A stretch of DNA of 64,000 nucleotides, taken from Petaurus breviceps papuanus. Its lineage: Eukaryota; Chordata; Mammalia; Diprotodontia; Petauridae. Numbering within the stretch: the first letter of the stretch is position 1; every line of letters starts with the position of its first letter. Made by a program: the position numbers and the translations under genes. This document shows positions 1 through 10,474 of this stretch, one piece after another. The notes under the pieces were generated by a model. The model saw only the letters and a program-made list of their open reading frames with translations, was not told the origin of the DNA and did no database searches. The DNA lies in NCBI GenBank assembly GCA_028583685.1, contig JAMXIF010000031.1, positions 4,809,268 through 4,873,267 on the forward strand, written 5' to 3'.

Positions 1-1629
1 GACCCAATTAGACGGTTCAGTAATGTGGAATTTTAGGCATCAGCTATGATCCGAGGATGATGTATTTTTGAGCAGGAGAATCTTTTCAGTAGTTCTTAAA
101 ATCCTGTTATGAAGTGACTACTCATAGATATAGAGATCCCTATTGTTAAGAAGGAACTGGAAAGTAAGATTCTAATAAATCATTCTGATTTGAAATTATG
201 CCCCATTTTAGCCCAAGTAAAGGGAAACTGGCCCGTTTGTTTCCATGTAAAATTTAAGACAAACTGCTGTAATTTCAAAATCATGGGTAACGTTTGCCTA
301 GCAACTTTTTCAAAGAGAATTATAATAATGAGGTAATGATTACCACAAGTTCAAGATACACTGTGAATCTGCATTTACTAATACCATAATTTAGAAGTTC
401 TCATTAATGTGTTTACCTTTATTAGTCATCCAGACCACACAATTAATTCAAGGCAATGGAATTTAAAGAAATGGCATAATAAGAAAAGCAGAACAAAACA
501 TTTTTCCTATGAACCTGGGACATCATCTCCCACACATATATACCTCATTAGTGGTAAGAGTGTATACCTGTAGGGAAAAGGCATGAAGAGGCATAGGAAA
601 TGTGTGTGATCAAAACAACTGTATAGAATGACCCACATGTACTAAACCTTTTTGGCTAGGTAGCATGATTGGAGGGGACAATTTATACCTTTGATACTAC
701 AAGGTTATCCATATCTCCTAATGAAATCATCATACTGCCCTCTCTAGGCCTGCTTGTTGATGGTCTTTCCTGGCCCCAGTAGATGCTACTTTACTGGTCA
801 CATGACCTCTACTGGATATTGCTCTGATGAATGGCTCCTCTCTTATCACTGCTATTAGACAGTATCTCACTGGGCATGTGGGTGTGGGGCTTCTTTTGGC
901 TTCTTTCTTTAGCTAAAGTCCTTAGCTATCATTTTTCATTATATGAGGAGGTTCAGTTATTTTTTTGTTTACAGCTCTCTGGACAAAAAGACATCTTTGT
1001 CTTAGTCATAGCACAAGAAACAAATCTACTTAAAAACACATAAACAAAATAAAAACAAAAATAACCTTCTAAGGATTTTTTTCCTCCATTTATGGAGTGG
1101 CTTTTTTTTTTTCCTTTTTAGAATCTTAGCTAGAAAAGCTTCTATCCCCTAATATGGAATTATTTGCCTCAGAAATCAAACTTGTTTAGGACATGGGGTA
1201 GGGTATTCCCACATATTCCCACATACCTAATTCATCTCTTTTTAGACTGAACTTCCTGGTTACTGGATTGGGTTTCTGAAGGTGATCACAGTCAAACTTA
1301 TTGTGAGCAGTCTATATTCCTCATAATGTTAATCTATAGGATTAAGGCATAGCCAATCATTTTTTCATATAGTGTTTAAGATGCTAAAGGCTCTAGGGTT
1401 CCATTGTCTCCCAGTTTTTCAATTCCGAAGACCCTTTCCATTTTCCTTTGAAATTTAGTAGAGAAGGGAAAGGTATATCTACAAAACCAGTCTCTCGGAT
1501 CAAAATTTTTCTCTTTCCTATATGCCTAGTCATGTTCCTGACTTTTCATGTATGGACAGGACCAGCTAAAGCCTAAAAGGATCTGGGGTTCATTTTGTTT
1601 CCTATCTTAAATATTAAATTATTGCTTAG
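1..1629. other. No gene or repeat recognised
   Basis: About 1.6 kb of AT-rich sequence in which I see no exon, RNA gene or known interspersed repeat. The part around 200-440 is unusually free of simple sequence and carries GTTTGCCTAGCAAC at 292-305, a near-palindrome resembling an RFX X-box, beside several TAAT-type homeodomain cores. Regulatory function is only a guess. Confidence 0.4.
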
Positions 1630-1822
1630 TACGATGAAGAGGACACTAGATCTGGAGTCAGAGGACCTGAGTTTAAATCCTGCATCTGCCACTTATTACT
1701 TGTGTTAACTTAGGCAAATAATTTAATCTATCTAGATCTCAATTTCTTCATCTGTAAAAAGAGAGGATTTGGCTAGATGATGTCCAAGGTTCTTTTCATT
1801 TCTAGATCTCTGATCCTATAAT
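1630..1822 (+). mobile_element. MAR1/MIR-type tRNA-derived SINE
   Basis: Plus-strand SINE. The head matches the marsupial pattern (GATCTGGAGTCAG, then GACCTGAGTTTAAATCC, the box B-like segment), followed by TTCTTCATCTGTAAA and a tail close to TCTAGATCTCTGATCC. It is diverged and has no clear A-tail, so it is an old, inactive insertion. Confidence 0.8.
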
Positions 1823-2163
1823 CATGTAAAAATCAAATGTGTGGGTCCCAGACTCCAAAGAATCTGACAATAACAATGGTGGTAATGAGGATAACGATAA
1901 TTCCACCTTTTGGTTCTTTATATACTTAATTTTTAAAGAAAAATTAACTTTTATTTTTTTTAATCAACAACAATCAACTTTTTTGTCTCTTTCACACCCA
2001 CTCACCCACTCATCCCTCAATTTACAAAAAAAAGAATAGAAAACCTTGTTACAAACAGTTGTTGTCAAGCAAAACCAATTCCTGAATTGGCTATGTCCAA
2101 AAAAAAAATCCTCAGACTGTATGTTAAGTTCATTACTTACCTCTCTGTTAGTAGGTAGGTAGT

Positions 2164-2384
2164 ACACAGTGAAGTCCTTTAAAATATCTAACAATTGGAT
2201 CTCTGAAAATGCACAACCCATTTATAAATTTAATCTGATTATTAGCATTGCCTCTATCACTTTCTTACACCTAGACAATCAATAAAACAATAAATTAAAC
2301 CCTAGTTTATAGCATTTGTGTATTTCCAAGGTGTGAATGCTCACACATATGAAAATTTAAGAACTGGCTTTTGGGAGATGGTTG
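2164..2384. repeat. Unclassified insert within the HAL1-like element
   Basis: About 220 bp that interrupt the L1 3' region: typical L1 sequence is present on both sides (CTCTGTTAGTAGG at left, CATCATTGACTCC at right). The insert is AT-rich, has no coding potential, and contains a short dyad, TGTGAATGCTCACACA. The family was not recognised. It may be an old SINE or DNA transposon fragment. Confidence 0.4.
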
Positions 2385-2497
2385 TAGCATTATTCATCAT
2401 TGACTCCTCTGGAATCATGATTGTTCTTTGTGTTGATGAGAGTTTTTGAGTCTTTCAAATTTGTTTGTCTTTACCATAGTATTGTTATTGTATAAAT

Positions 2498-2555
2498 CCA
2501 AGAGATTCAAGACTTTAGGCAAACAATAGTATGCTTTACCTAAGCATTCTTGATA
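2498..2555 (+). repeat. 58-bp inverted duplication, left copy
   Basis: The reverse complement of 3324-3381 with 3 mismatches in 58 bp (about 95% identity). It sits in the L1 3' region, where the family consensus has no such sequence, so this copy is the inserted one. The segment contains a near-palindrome (CTTTAGGCAAAC against GTTTACCTAAG-like arms) able to form a short hairpin. Confidence 0.8.
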
Positions 2556-3323
2556 TTCCTTATTCTGCTCTTTTCACTCTGTATTAGTTCATATAAGTTT
2601 TTCCAGGTTTCTCTGAAATGATTCCCCTATTCATTTCTTATAACACAGTAGTAGTCTATCACATTTATTTAGCATAATTTATTCTAATTTCTTACCACCA
2701 TAAAAAGAAATTATGAATATTTTTGTATATCCTTGGAGTTCATTTTGCTTAGGACTAATTTCTTTCTAAATCTGTTCTCCCTCTTATTCTCCATCTCTCC
2801 CTTCTCTCTTTTACCCCTTCCTTTCCTGTTGAGGAAATATATTTCTGTACTCAGTTTTTTCTCATATATAACATATATATATATGTAGTCTGTGTACTTC
2901 TTCCTTCTTTGTATATTTCAAATCAGAATGCTGTTCACTTGTCACCCGTGATTCTCATTTCTTTCTCCTTGTCTGTATAGACTTTTACTTGCACACCTCA
3001 ATTATGTGAGAAGATTTCCCTCATCCTTCCTCTTCCTTTTCCTGTCAGAGTATTTTCTTCTTCCTTTTCATTTCTATTCTTAAGATTATCATCTCACAAC
3101 AGAACCATTCACAGGCCCTCTGTCTAACTAGATTTCCTTTGTGACTCCTTTCCAAGTAGGCATTTCCCTGTGATGATTCTGAGGGGTTTTGAGGGGACAT
3201 GTTCATTATTACCTTCCCATATTAAAATGTAAACAATTTATATTCAATCTTTCCTGTTTATCTTTTCTCTTTACTACTGTGTTCTGCTAAGTTTTTATGC
3301 AGCTTCAGTCTTTTTTTTTAGTT

Positions 3324-3381
3324 TATCAAGAATGCTTAGGTAAAGCATACTGTTGTTTGCCTAAAGTCTTGCACCTCTTGG
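3324..3381 (-). repeat. 58-bp inverted duplication, right copy
   Basis: Partner of 2498-2555. Read on the minus strand it is continuous with the ORF1-like coiled-coil sequence of the same HAL1-like element, so this is probably the original location and the other the derived copy. Confidence 0.75.
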
Positions 3382-4589
3382 GTTAATCTGTTTATTTCCT
3401 TCCCAACTCTTTCTTCCACAGTTCTCATTTCTTTTCCAACTTTTTTCCCCTCTAGGCTCTCTTTTTACTGATAAAAACATTTTTAAAAACTATTGCTTCC
3501 TCTCTTCAAGGAATTTTGGTTGAATTTGTGCCCAAACTATGTTTTTCTTCAAGCTTTTGCTTCTAGATGTTTTAGAATCATTCCTTTCTTCTGGGTTTAG
3601 GTCTTGAGCATCCCTATTGTTATAATCATTTTTTATAGTGGGTTCTTTGTTTACTCTTTCTTCCATCCTGTGTCAGGGCATGGTTCTGTACACTTCTGAA
3701 GGGAATATGTGGGCTGGTCTTACTGATGCTTTCTTGGTGGGGAGTGGGGGGTATTGAGTGTTGTATAATTCCAGAATCTTCCAGGTAGCCTGAGCTTGGG
3801 ACCTGCAGCTTTTCAGTTCTCTCACAGTTGTCTGATCCAGGGCAAAGTCTGATTTCTACCATTTTGGTCTGAGCTTAATAAGTTCCTGACCTGGATTTGG
3901 GCATAAGCAACAGGCCTTTTGGCCTTCCCCAATTAGATTTTGAGTAAACTACTTCTAGACTCGGCCACTATCAACCAAATCTGATTCTGCATGACAGAAC
4001 TGCAAGTTCCCCTTTGGTCTGGGCTTCCTGTACTGGCTATTTCTACTGTAGGCCTCAAACTAGACTGGAAACTAGAGCTGAGGCCTCACTCTGCTTCTGG
4101 CATCAGACATGCAACTGCCGCTTGCTTCTAAATTTGTTCCTTACTTAGTGCCTAGTTTAGGGTCCAACACAACTCTCACCCTGGAATGCCATTCCCAGGC
4201 ATAGATCTTCCTTGGATTTGTGTGATGCAGAACTGGGTTGTAAGCAACCAAATGGCCCATGTACAGACATTTCTATACCCTGAACAATTTTAGGCTCTTC
4301 TGGGCTGGATTTGAGCCTTCTTGCCTTGGTACACAACTTCCTCCTGTGCTAGAACGCTCCTCAAACTGTTCTTGGCTAGATGCCATCTCCAGACCTCTGT
4401 TTCTCTCTCCCTTAGCCAACCAGCATTGTTAACATGACATTTTTTTTCCTTGAACTTCTTGATCATGACTTGCTTGGTATATTTTCTAAATTTGTTTGAA
4501 GGATCAGTAAATTAAAGCTTATCTATACTTCTTCCTCCTATTTTGTCATTTTGACTCTGACTGCTTTATATATTTCTTTAATAGGGAAG

Positions 4590-4858
4590 TTGGGTATAAT
4601 GGAAAGAACATAGGACTTGGAGTTAGAAATACTTGGTTTGAGTTTCAGCTATAACATTGTTAGTTAAGTGCCCATGACCAAGTAATGTCATTTCTATGAT
4701 TCTCATTCTCTGTCTCTCCTTTCCTCCCTCCCTTCCTCTCCCTCTCTCTCCATCTTTCTCTCCCCTATGTAAGAGGAGGATAATACTTACAGTACTATTG
4801 TAACCAAAACACATTATAAAGCTTAAAATACTCTAGAAATGTAAGCTATTATTAGAAT
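4590..4858 (+). mobile_element. CORE-SINE with CT-rich expansion
   Basis: A plus-strand tRNA-derived SINE starting near ATAATGGAAAGAACATAGG and GACTTGGAGTTAG. The middle has become a pyrimidine tract of TCTC and CCTC runs (about 4700-4765). The tail resumes with AGAGGAGGATAATACTTACAG and ends near AAGCTATTATTAG, as in marsupial CORE-SINE 3' parts. Confidence 0.65.
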
Positions 4859-4861
4859 TTA

Positions 4862-5045
4862 AAACTTTCATATTCATTATATTATTTAGCTTTGCATATA
4901 ACTCTCCCAAACAACACAAGAATCTTGTCAGGAAAACAGTATTCTCCTTATTCAGCAGAGGTGGAAACAATGGCCAGAGATAATCAATAGCTTAGCCCAG
5001 GGACTTAGAGGCAACTTAGGGGCTTTGTTAGAACAGAATCTACTT
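4862..5045 (-). mobile_element. Degenerate antisense SINE fragment
   Basis: A weak match to the reverse orientation of the local CORE-SINEs (GCAGAGGTGGAAACAATGGCC, then TAGCTTAGCCCAGGG). It is heavily diverged and could also be a MIR relic. Confidence 0.35.
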
Positions 5046-5477
5046 TGTATGTTTTATGATGCTATTCTTTGGAATGAAGTACATATGCTGAATTTGACAT
5101 TTTTATCTAAATTGCTTTTCATTTTATAGCATGAGAAAAATTTAGAAAGGATATTTGAGGAACTTATGCTGTTATCCATTGTCTGTAAGTCCAAGCAATG
5201 ATGTGCCAGGGACACAGAGTTCTATGTTTTGCTCATATTAGTGTAAACACACCCTAGGAAGTAGGTAAACTGTTGTTAAGGGGAAGAAAAACAGAAATTA
5301 CCTTCTGAGGTAGAGAAGGAGAAGTTTAGGGAGGAGAACAAGTCTAAAATGAAAAGCTAGATTAGTGCCAGGTTGCCTATGGAATAACAAATTCAAGGGT
5401 CTATAATAAACAGGATTGTTGGTGGCTTATCCAAGGACTTACCACCCATAAGTCAGGACAATATCAAGAAAGAAAGA
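5046..5477. other. No feature recognised
   Basis: Purine-rich, AT-rich sequence without a recognisable exon or repeat. Confidence 0.4.
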
Positions 5478-5734
5478 AGAAAAGTATTAAGCATCTATTA
5501 TGTTCCAGGAACTATGCTAAATACTTTATGACTGTTATCTCATTTGATACCCACAATAATCCTGGGAGGGAGGTGCTATTATTGTCCCCATTTCATAGGT
5601 GAGGAAACAGAAGTAGGCAGGAGTTATGTGATTTGTATAGGGTCACATAGTGAGTCTCTGAGGCAGAACTTGAACTCATATCTTACAGATTCCAGGTCCA
5701 GTTCTCTATATACTGAGTCCCTTAGCTGCCAAAA
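5478..5734 (-). mobile_element. Antisense CORE-SINE
   Basis: A nearly complete antisense copy. It runs from the tail (TATTATGTTCCAGGAACTATG) through CATTTGATACCCACAATAAT and CCCCATTTCATAGGTGAGGAA to the tRNA-like head, which ends in GAGTCCCTTAGCTGCC. Open frames across it are fortuitous. Confidence 0.8.
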
Positions 5735-6115
5735 TGTATGAATTATTGAGGAGTTAATCATTTATCTGACATTCTGATTTCCCCCAAATTTTAGTCTTTT
5801 TATTCAGATCACTTACAAACTTCATCCATCCCAAGCACTGATATTCCAGTATGGTCATAAATATGGTTTGCCAATCCTCTTCTTGACTCAACCAACCCAG
5901 TTGGGTCACATACTCATACAAAAAGTGCACTTTGGAGGAAAGCATCATTGTCATCAATATAAATGATATTTTTAGGGTACATTTTTACTTTTGCTATTGA
6001 AACTGATATAGATTTATTGTGCATGAATTTTTCAAGACTATTTTGGGATCTATTCATATTTTCATCCTGTAGCAGGTACCAAAACTTTATTATTTAGTAA
6101 TATGTCCTTTTTGGC

Positions 6116-6118
<3 letters not shown>
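5735..6118. other. No feature recognised
   Basis: About 380 bp of AT-rich sequence, no known repeat and no convincing exon. Confidence 0.4.

Positions 6119-6150
<32 letters not shown>
6119..6150. repeat. (AT)n microsatellite
   Basis: An uninterrupted run of AT dinucleotides of about 16 units directly before a SINE. Confidence 0.95.
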
Positions 6151-6152
<2 letters not shown>

Positions 6153-6301
6153 CCCCGAGCAAGTCACTTAACCTAATTTGCTTCAGTTTCCTTATCTATA
6201 AAATGAGCTGGAAAAAGAACTAGTAAACTACTAAAGTAGCTTTACCAAGAAAACCCTAAATGGGGTCATGTAGAGTCAGACACTGAAACTACTGAACACC
6301 A
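6151..6301 (+). mobile_element. Marsupial SINE, 3' half
   Basis: Starts at CCGAGCAAGTCACTTAACC and contains the segment AAACCCTAAATGGGGTCATG and the end CACTGAAACTACTGAAC, which mark one marsupial tRNA-SINE subfamily. The same subfamily is present antisense at 37018-37258. The 5' part is replaced by the AT microsatellite. Confidence 0.7.
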
Positions 6302-7000
6302 TTCTGCCAAGTAATGTGCTAAGAGCTGTGGGTATAAAAAGAGACCAATGCCCTTAATTAGTTTACAATCTAATGGGAGAGAGAACACTCAAACAATTAT
6401 ATACAAAGCAAGCTATATTCAGGACAAATAGGAAATAAGCAAAAGAAGGAAAGAACTGGAATTAAGAGGGGTTAGGGAAATGTTCCTGTAGAAGATAGAA
6501 TTTTAATAGGGACTTAAAGGAAGTCAAGATGTTCATTAAAGTGAGCAGAGGAAGGCTAAGTGTTTCAGACATGAGGGACTACCAAAGAAAATGCCAAGAG
6601 ATGGAGTGTGTTGCTTGTGGAGCACCCAGGAAGCCAATATTACTAGATCAAAGAGTAAGGTATTAGAAGACCGAAAACGTAGGAGTAGGCTAGATTATGA
6701 AAGGCTTTGAATGCCAGATAAAATTGTGTAAAATGCCAGTGCAAGATGCTAAAAATGCCAGAGCATTTTGTATTTTATCCTGGAGGCAACAGGAAGCTCC
6801 TGGAGTTTATTGAATTGGGGTGGTGTGTGTGTGTGTGTGATGAGCAGATGTGTGTTTTAGGAAAATCAGTTTAGTGTCTGAATGGATTGGAGTGGGAAAG
6901 GATTTGAGGCAGACAGAACCACCAGCAGGTTATTGCAGTAATCAAGGCCAAGATGATGGGGGCCTATGCAATAAAACGCAGATAATATTACATTTTAGAA
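6302..7000 (-). mobile_element. Antisense L2 LINE fragment
   Basis: Antisense L2 3' region. It begins at the L2 end (TAATGTGCTAAGAGCTGTGGG), then TTACAATCTAATGGGAGAGA, and continues to GCAGGTTATTGCAGTAATC. A short TG run (about 6820-6839) interrupts it. This stretch lies downstream of the reverse transcriptase core; no frame is kept. Confidence 0.75.
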
Positions 7001-7124
7001 TTAAGTCAATGTCTGGCCACTTAAGACCATACTTAAATACTGATTAGTAGTTCTTGTTTATATTAGAGTTTTATAGCAATGGTCTAGAGGACTATTGTTA
7101 CCTCTCTGCCATGATAATGTAGCA

Positions 7125-7335
7125 AAGAGAGACCATAGTATCATAGATTTAGACTTGGGAGGGACTTGAGTGGCCATCCAGTCCAAGTCCCTCATTTTAT
7201 AGATAAGGAAACTGAGAATTGGGGAAGAAAGGGGTTTGCTGAATGTCACACAATTAGTAAGTGTCATAGATAGAAACTGAACTAGGCCTTTTGAGTCTAG
7301 AACCAGTGTTTTTTCCACTATATTGTACTGGCTAG
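7125..7335 (-). mobile_element. Antisense MAR1-type SINE
   Basis: Opens with ATCATAGATTTAGACTTGGG and GGGACTTGAGTGGCCATCC, then AAGGAAACTGAGAATTGGGG and the antisense tRNA-like head (GAGTCTAGAACCAGTG). This is the normal order of an antisense MAR1 copy, nearly full length. Confidence 0.8.
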
Positions 7336-7918
7336 TGATGGCAATTTTCCCTTTCTCAAGGACCTGTGATTTCATCAGTGTAGGAACTGTTCCTCCTACC
7401 AGCACAGGCATTAGCCCCTATACAATTTGGAAATTTTTTTGAGAGCTATTAATGGTACAAAAAAAGTCACCATTCTACAGCCACGCTGGTAATGACCTGA
7501 TCCAAGCTAACTAGGTTGGGAGACAACATACAATATTACAAGGCCAAACCTTTCCAGCTTAATAGAACTTCTCAGAGATTGATTAGTTTTCATTGGCATA
7601 GTCTTTGAGAAACCAGTATGGCCCTGACAAAATGATGCACAAGAGTAGGGCTTTAATGTTATGCATTACCTTAATTAATTCGTGGATTTCATCACATACA
7701 AATGATAAGTCTCCATTGTTAGATAAAATGTGTTCTGAGTAGTTTCTTAATGATGATTGCTATGTGTAAAAATTCAAACTGTTTCCAAGCTATTACATGC
7801 ATCTGTTTAAACATGTCTAGAATTATTGGCAGAAATCATGAATGAGTTGGTAAATGTGGAATTAAATAAAATATGGAGTGATAAAGTGTGAATGGGTAAA
7901 AATGGGTATTCCTCTGCC
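7336..7918. other. No feature recognised
   Basis: AT-rich sequence up to the assembly gap, with no recognisable exon or repeat. Confidence 0.4.
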
Positions 7919-7928
7919 NNNNNNNNNN
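7919..7928. other. Assembly gap (10 N)
   Basis: Ten N bases directly beside a TG microsatellite. The true length of the missing sequence is unknown. The gap probably hides the end of the adjacent hAT fossil and part of the TG array. Confidence 0.99.
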
Positions 7929-8118
7929 TGTGTGTGTGTGTGTGTGTGTGTGTGATAGACCCCTCTGCCAGTTTGATGAAGCTTGTGGACCTCTACTTGG
8001 AATAACATTTTTAAATGCATAAAATAAAATGTATAGTATTAGGAAAGAAATAAATTATATTAAAATATAATTATCCACATATTTAAAAAAATAAAGGACC
8101 TCAGGTTAAGAACTCCTG
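7929..8118 (+). mobile_element. hAT-like DNA transposon fossil, left end lost in gap
   Basis: Non-coding. It reads GACCCCTCTGCCAGTTTG, GCATAAAATAAAATG, and ends with the terminal motif GGTTAAGAACTCCTG, the reverse complement of a CAGGAGTTCTTAACC-type terminus. The family is also present at 45190-45376 (opposite orientation) and as a partial copy at 48764-48828. A TG microsatellite (about 7929-7956) has grown at the place where related copies read TTGTGTCAT. Confidence 0.65.
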
Positions 8119-8339
8119 CCCTAAAGGATCTTTTTTGATACACAGAGATGATGGACAAACAAATTTAGTAAACCAGTTATTGAAGATGAGCAGTGCATTG
8201 TGTGCAAGGGAAGCTCTTACACCATTCCTCAGCATGGAATGAAGGATCCAAGAACTCTTCTCTAAACCAGACTTGAGAAGTTTCCATTATCTTACTAACA
8301 TTTTTGCAATGGGAGAATTGGGGGAAGATAGAGCAGAGC

Positions 8340-8560
8340 ATTAAAAATAAATTATAGAATTTTTGTTGCATGTCTACTATGTACTTACTACTATATTAGA
8401 AACTATGGGGAATGCAGGAAAAAAAAACCCCAAAATAATTTCTGTTATCAAAGAACTTAGAATCTGGATGGATAGACCAAAGCATATGGTCATGAAATGA
8501 TAAACAGTGAACTGCCCCATTGTGTGGAATTCAAAGAAGATTCATGGAAACTGAAAATAA
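8340..8560 (-). mobile_element. Probable antisense L2 fragment
   Basis: A weak match to the antisense L2 3' end (TACTATGTACTTACTACTATATT, then AAGAACTTAGAATCTGGATGG). It is strongly diverged. Confidence 0.4.
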
Positions 8561-8689
8561 TGAAGCATCATGGAGAAAGTGAAACTTGCCCATGACTTTG
8601 AAGGATAAGCATAGATGGAGATAAAAGGGAGAGTATTTTGGGTAGAGGAAGTAGAACGAATAAAAGCAAGGAAATTGAAAAAAAGGGAA

Positions 8690-9530
8690 AAAATATTTAT
8701 TAAATGCCTACTATATAATATAGCCAAGCACTATGCTAAGAATTGTAAACTATTTTCTCATCTGAGCCTCACAAAAGCTCTGTAATAGGTGTTATTTTAT
8801 TGTTGAGGAAACTGAAGCAATCAGTGCTTAAATTATTTTTTATTTTTGTTTTAAAAATATTTAGTATTTAACTTTTTCTTTGTTACATGTAAAATCATTT
8901 TTAGCATTTGTTTTTAAAGCTTTGAGTTCCAAATTCTCTCCTTTTCTCCCTCCCCAACCTTCCCTCCCATTAAGTAGGCAAGCAATTTGATATAGGTTAT
9001 ACATGTATAGTCAAGCAAAACGTTTCTATATTAGTCATGTTGTGAAAGAAAACACAGAAGAAAAAAACCTTAAGAAAAATGAGAGTAAAAAAAAGTATAA
9101 TCTAATCTGTATCCAGACACCATCATTTCTTTGGGGATGGATAGTACTTTTTATCATAAGTCATTCAGAGTTGCCTTGGATCATTGTATTGCTGAGAATA
9201 GCTAAGTCATTCACAGCTGAGCATCTTACAATAATGCTGTTACTTTGTACACAGTACATTTCACTTTTGCATCGGCTCATGTAAGTCTTTGCAGGTTTTT
9301 CTAAAAGCATCCTGCTCATTGTTTCTTATAGCACAATAATATTCCATCATTATCACATACCACAATTTGTTCAACTATTCCGCAATTGATAGGGATCCCC
9401 TCATTTTCCAATCTTTATTTCTTAAATTATTTATCCAGCATCACACAGCTAGTAAGTTTTTGGGAGCAAATTTGAATTTATCTTTCTCACTCAAGGCATC
9501 ACACTCTATCTACTGTGCCACCTTGCTGGC
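8690..9530 (-). mobile_element. Antisense CORE-SINE split by an L1 insertion
   Basis: The left part (about 8690-8838) holds the tail and the segment GTTGAGGAAACTGAAGC. The right part (about 9421-9530) continues with CATCACACAGCTAGTAAG and the head (ATCTACTGTGCCACC). The two halves join cleanly once the 582-bp L1 between the target duplications is removed. Confidence 0.8.
8839..9420 (-). mobile_element. 5'-truncated L1 3' end with target duplication
   Basis: A 582-bp antisense L1 3' end. The A-tail side is at the left (TTTTTATTTTTGTTTTAAAA); the truncation point is at the right after CCCCTCATTTTCC. The 12-bp CTTAAATTATTT is present at 8827-8838 and 9421-9432, which proves insertion by target-primed reverse transcription into the SINE. 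No coding sequence is included. Confidence 0.85.
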
Positions 9531-9534
9531 TCTG

Positions 9535-10050
9535 TGCATGCTATGTTTGTGAAACAATGAATGTCTGAACTAGCCTGGAGAGTTGGCATTATAGTATAAA
9601 TAAATTTGAATTATTAGGGTGGGGCCAATTTGCTTAGAAATTTGAAAGCAAAGTACTTTAGATTGTATATGGTAGGAAAATTTGATCCATTTCAGGTTCT
9701 TAATCAAAGAACTTAAAATGGCACTTAAGGAAAATTAATAGTGTGCAGGATGGATTAAAATGTATTGTTTTCAAATGCAACTTCCTTCTTGAAATCTATA
9801 TTGATGCCTTTCTTTCTATGAATTTCCTGTTAGGATCTTGCATGGAAGTTATTTTCCATATGTAAGTACTTAGAGATTTTATAAGTTTCCCTACTAGATT
9901 GCAAGCTACATAAGGTCATGGACAGTTTTATGTAAATATTGTAAAAAGTTCTAAGTATGGGAAATGTTTTAAGTATGCAAAAAGTTGAAGTGAATTAAAT
10001 TTAACTGAAATTATGGCTAATCATGCTAATAATTTGTGAATAGGCTTATA
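9535..10050. other. No feature recognised
   Basis: AT-rich sequence with no exon or repeat that I can support. Confidence 0.4.
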
Positions 10051-10051
10051 A

Positions 10052-10245
10052 AATCATAGATTTAGGGCTGGAACAGACTTTAGAGATCACCAAATCCATT
10101 TTAAAGTTGAGAAAATTAAGGATCAGAGAGGTTAAGTGATTTTTAGTAAAGATACACATGATATACACACCTAGCTAGGATTGGAAGCCAGGTCTTTTGA
10201 CTCCAAATTCAGTGCCCTAACTGGAACTATCTTGTAGCTCCTTAC
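10052..10245 (-). mobile_element. Antisense MAR1-type SINE
   Basis: Reads AAATCATAGATTTAGGGCTGG, GATCAGAGAGGTTAAGTG and the antisense head GGTCTTTTGACTCC. Diverged but in the expected order. Confidence 0.75.
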
Positions 10246-10348
10246 TTTTGAAATTACTCCCCAGGTCCAAGTATGAATTATGTGGAAGTCATCTATTACA
10301 GATGAGCTCCTCATTTTTAGGCTACAGTCTTAACATTTATAATCATTC

Positions 10349-10460
10349 TATATTCAGTGGGATCACTGTTTTGGGGTAGTGGGTAGGGGAAAAAAGGGGA
10401 GAAAATTTGTAGCTCAAATCTTGTGGAAATGAAAGATGTAAACTAAAAAATTAAAAAAAA
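10349..10460 (+). mobile_element. Short L1 3' tip with 14-bp target duplication
   Basis: Only about 112 bp of L1 3' end (GGGGAGAAAATTTGTAGC, CTTGTGGAAATGAAAG, then an A-rich tail). The flanks ATTTATAATCATTC at 10335-10348 and 10461-10474 are identical. It is an extreme 5' truncation and, judging from the intact duplication, not very old. Confidence 0.8.
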
Positions 10461-10474
10461 ATTTATAATCATTC

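Larger units (their letters stand above)
1928..4563 (-). mobile_element. Complete antisense half-L1 (HAL1-like) element
   Basis: A 2.64-kb L1-clade element reading right to left. Its 5' UTR lies near 4563-3670. A decayed ORF1-like start (MEERVNKEPTIKND) begins near 3666 and passes into a coiled-coil-like stretch. L1 3'-end sequence fills 2760-1930. I found no endonuclease or reverse transcriptase sequence, which fits the ORF1-only HAL1 type; members depend on L1 machinery. The 12-bp flanks CTTTATATACTT (1916-1927) and CTTTATATATTT (4564-4575) match at 11 of 12 bases, so both ends look original. It is interrupted near 2164-2384 by an unclassified insert and near 2498 by an inverted copy of its own sequence. 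ORF1 is broken and the copy looks old. Confidence 0.7.

Noticed and set aside
3324-3381. microRNA precursor
   Set aside because: The hairpin stem is short and bulged, and the sequence is part of a LINE ORF1 region; no small-RNA evidence is available.
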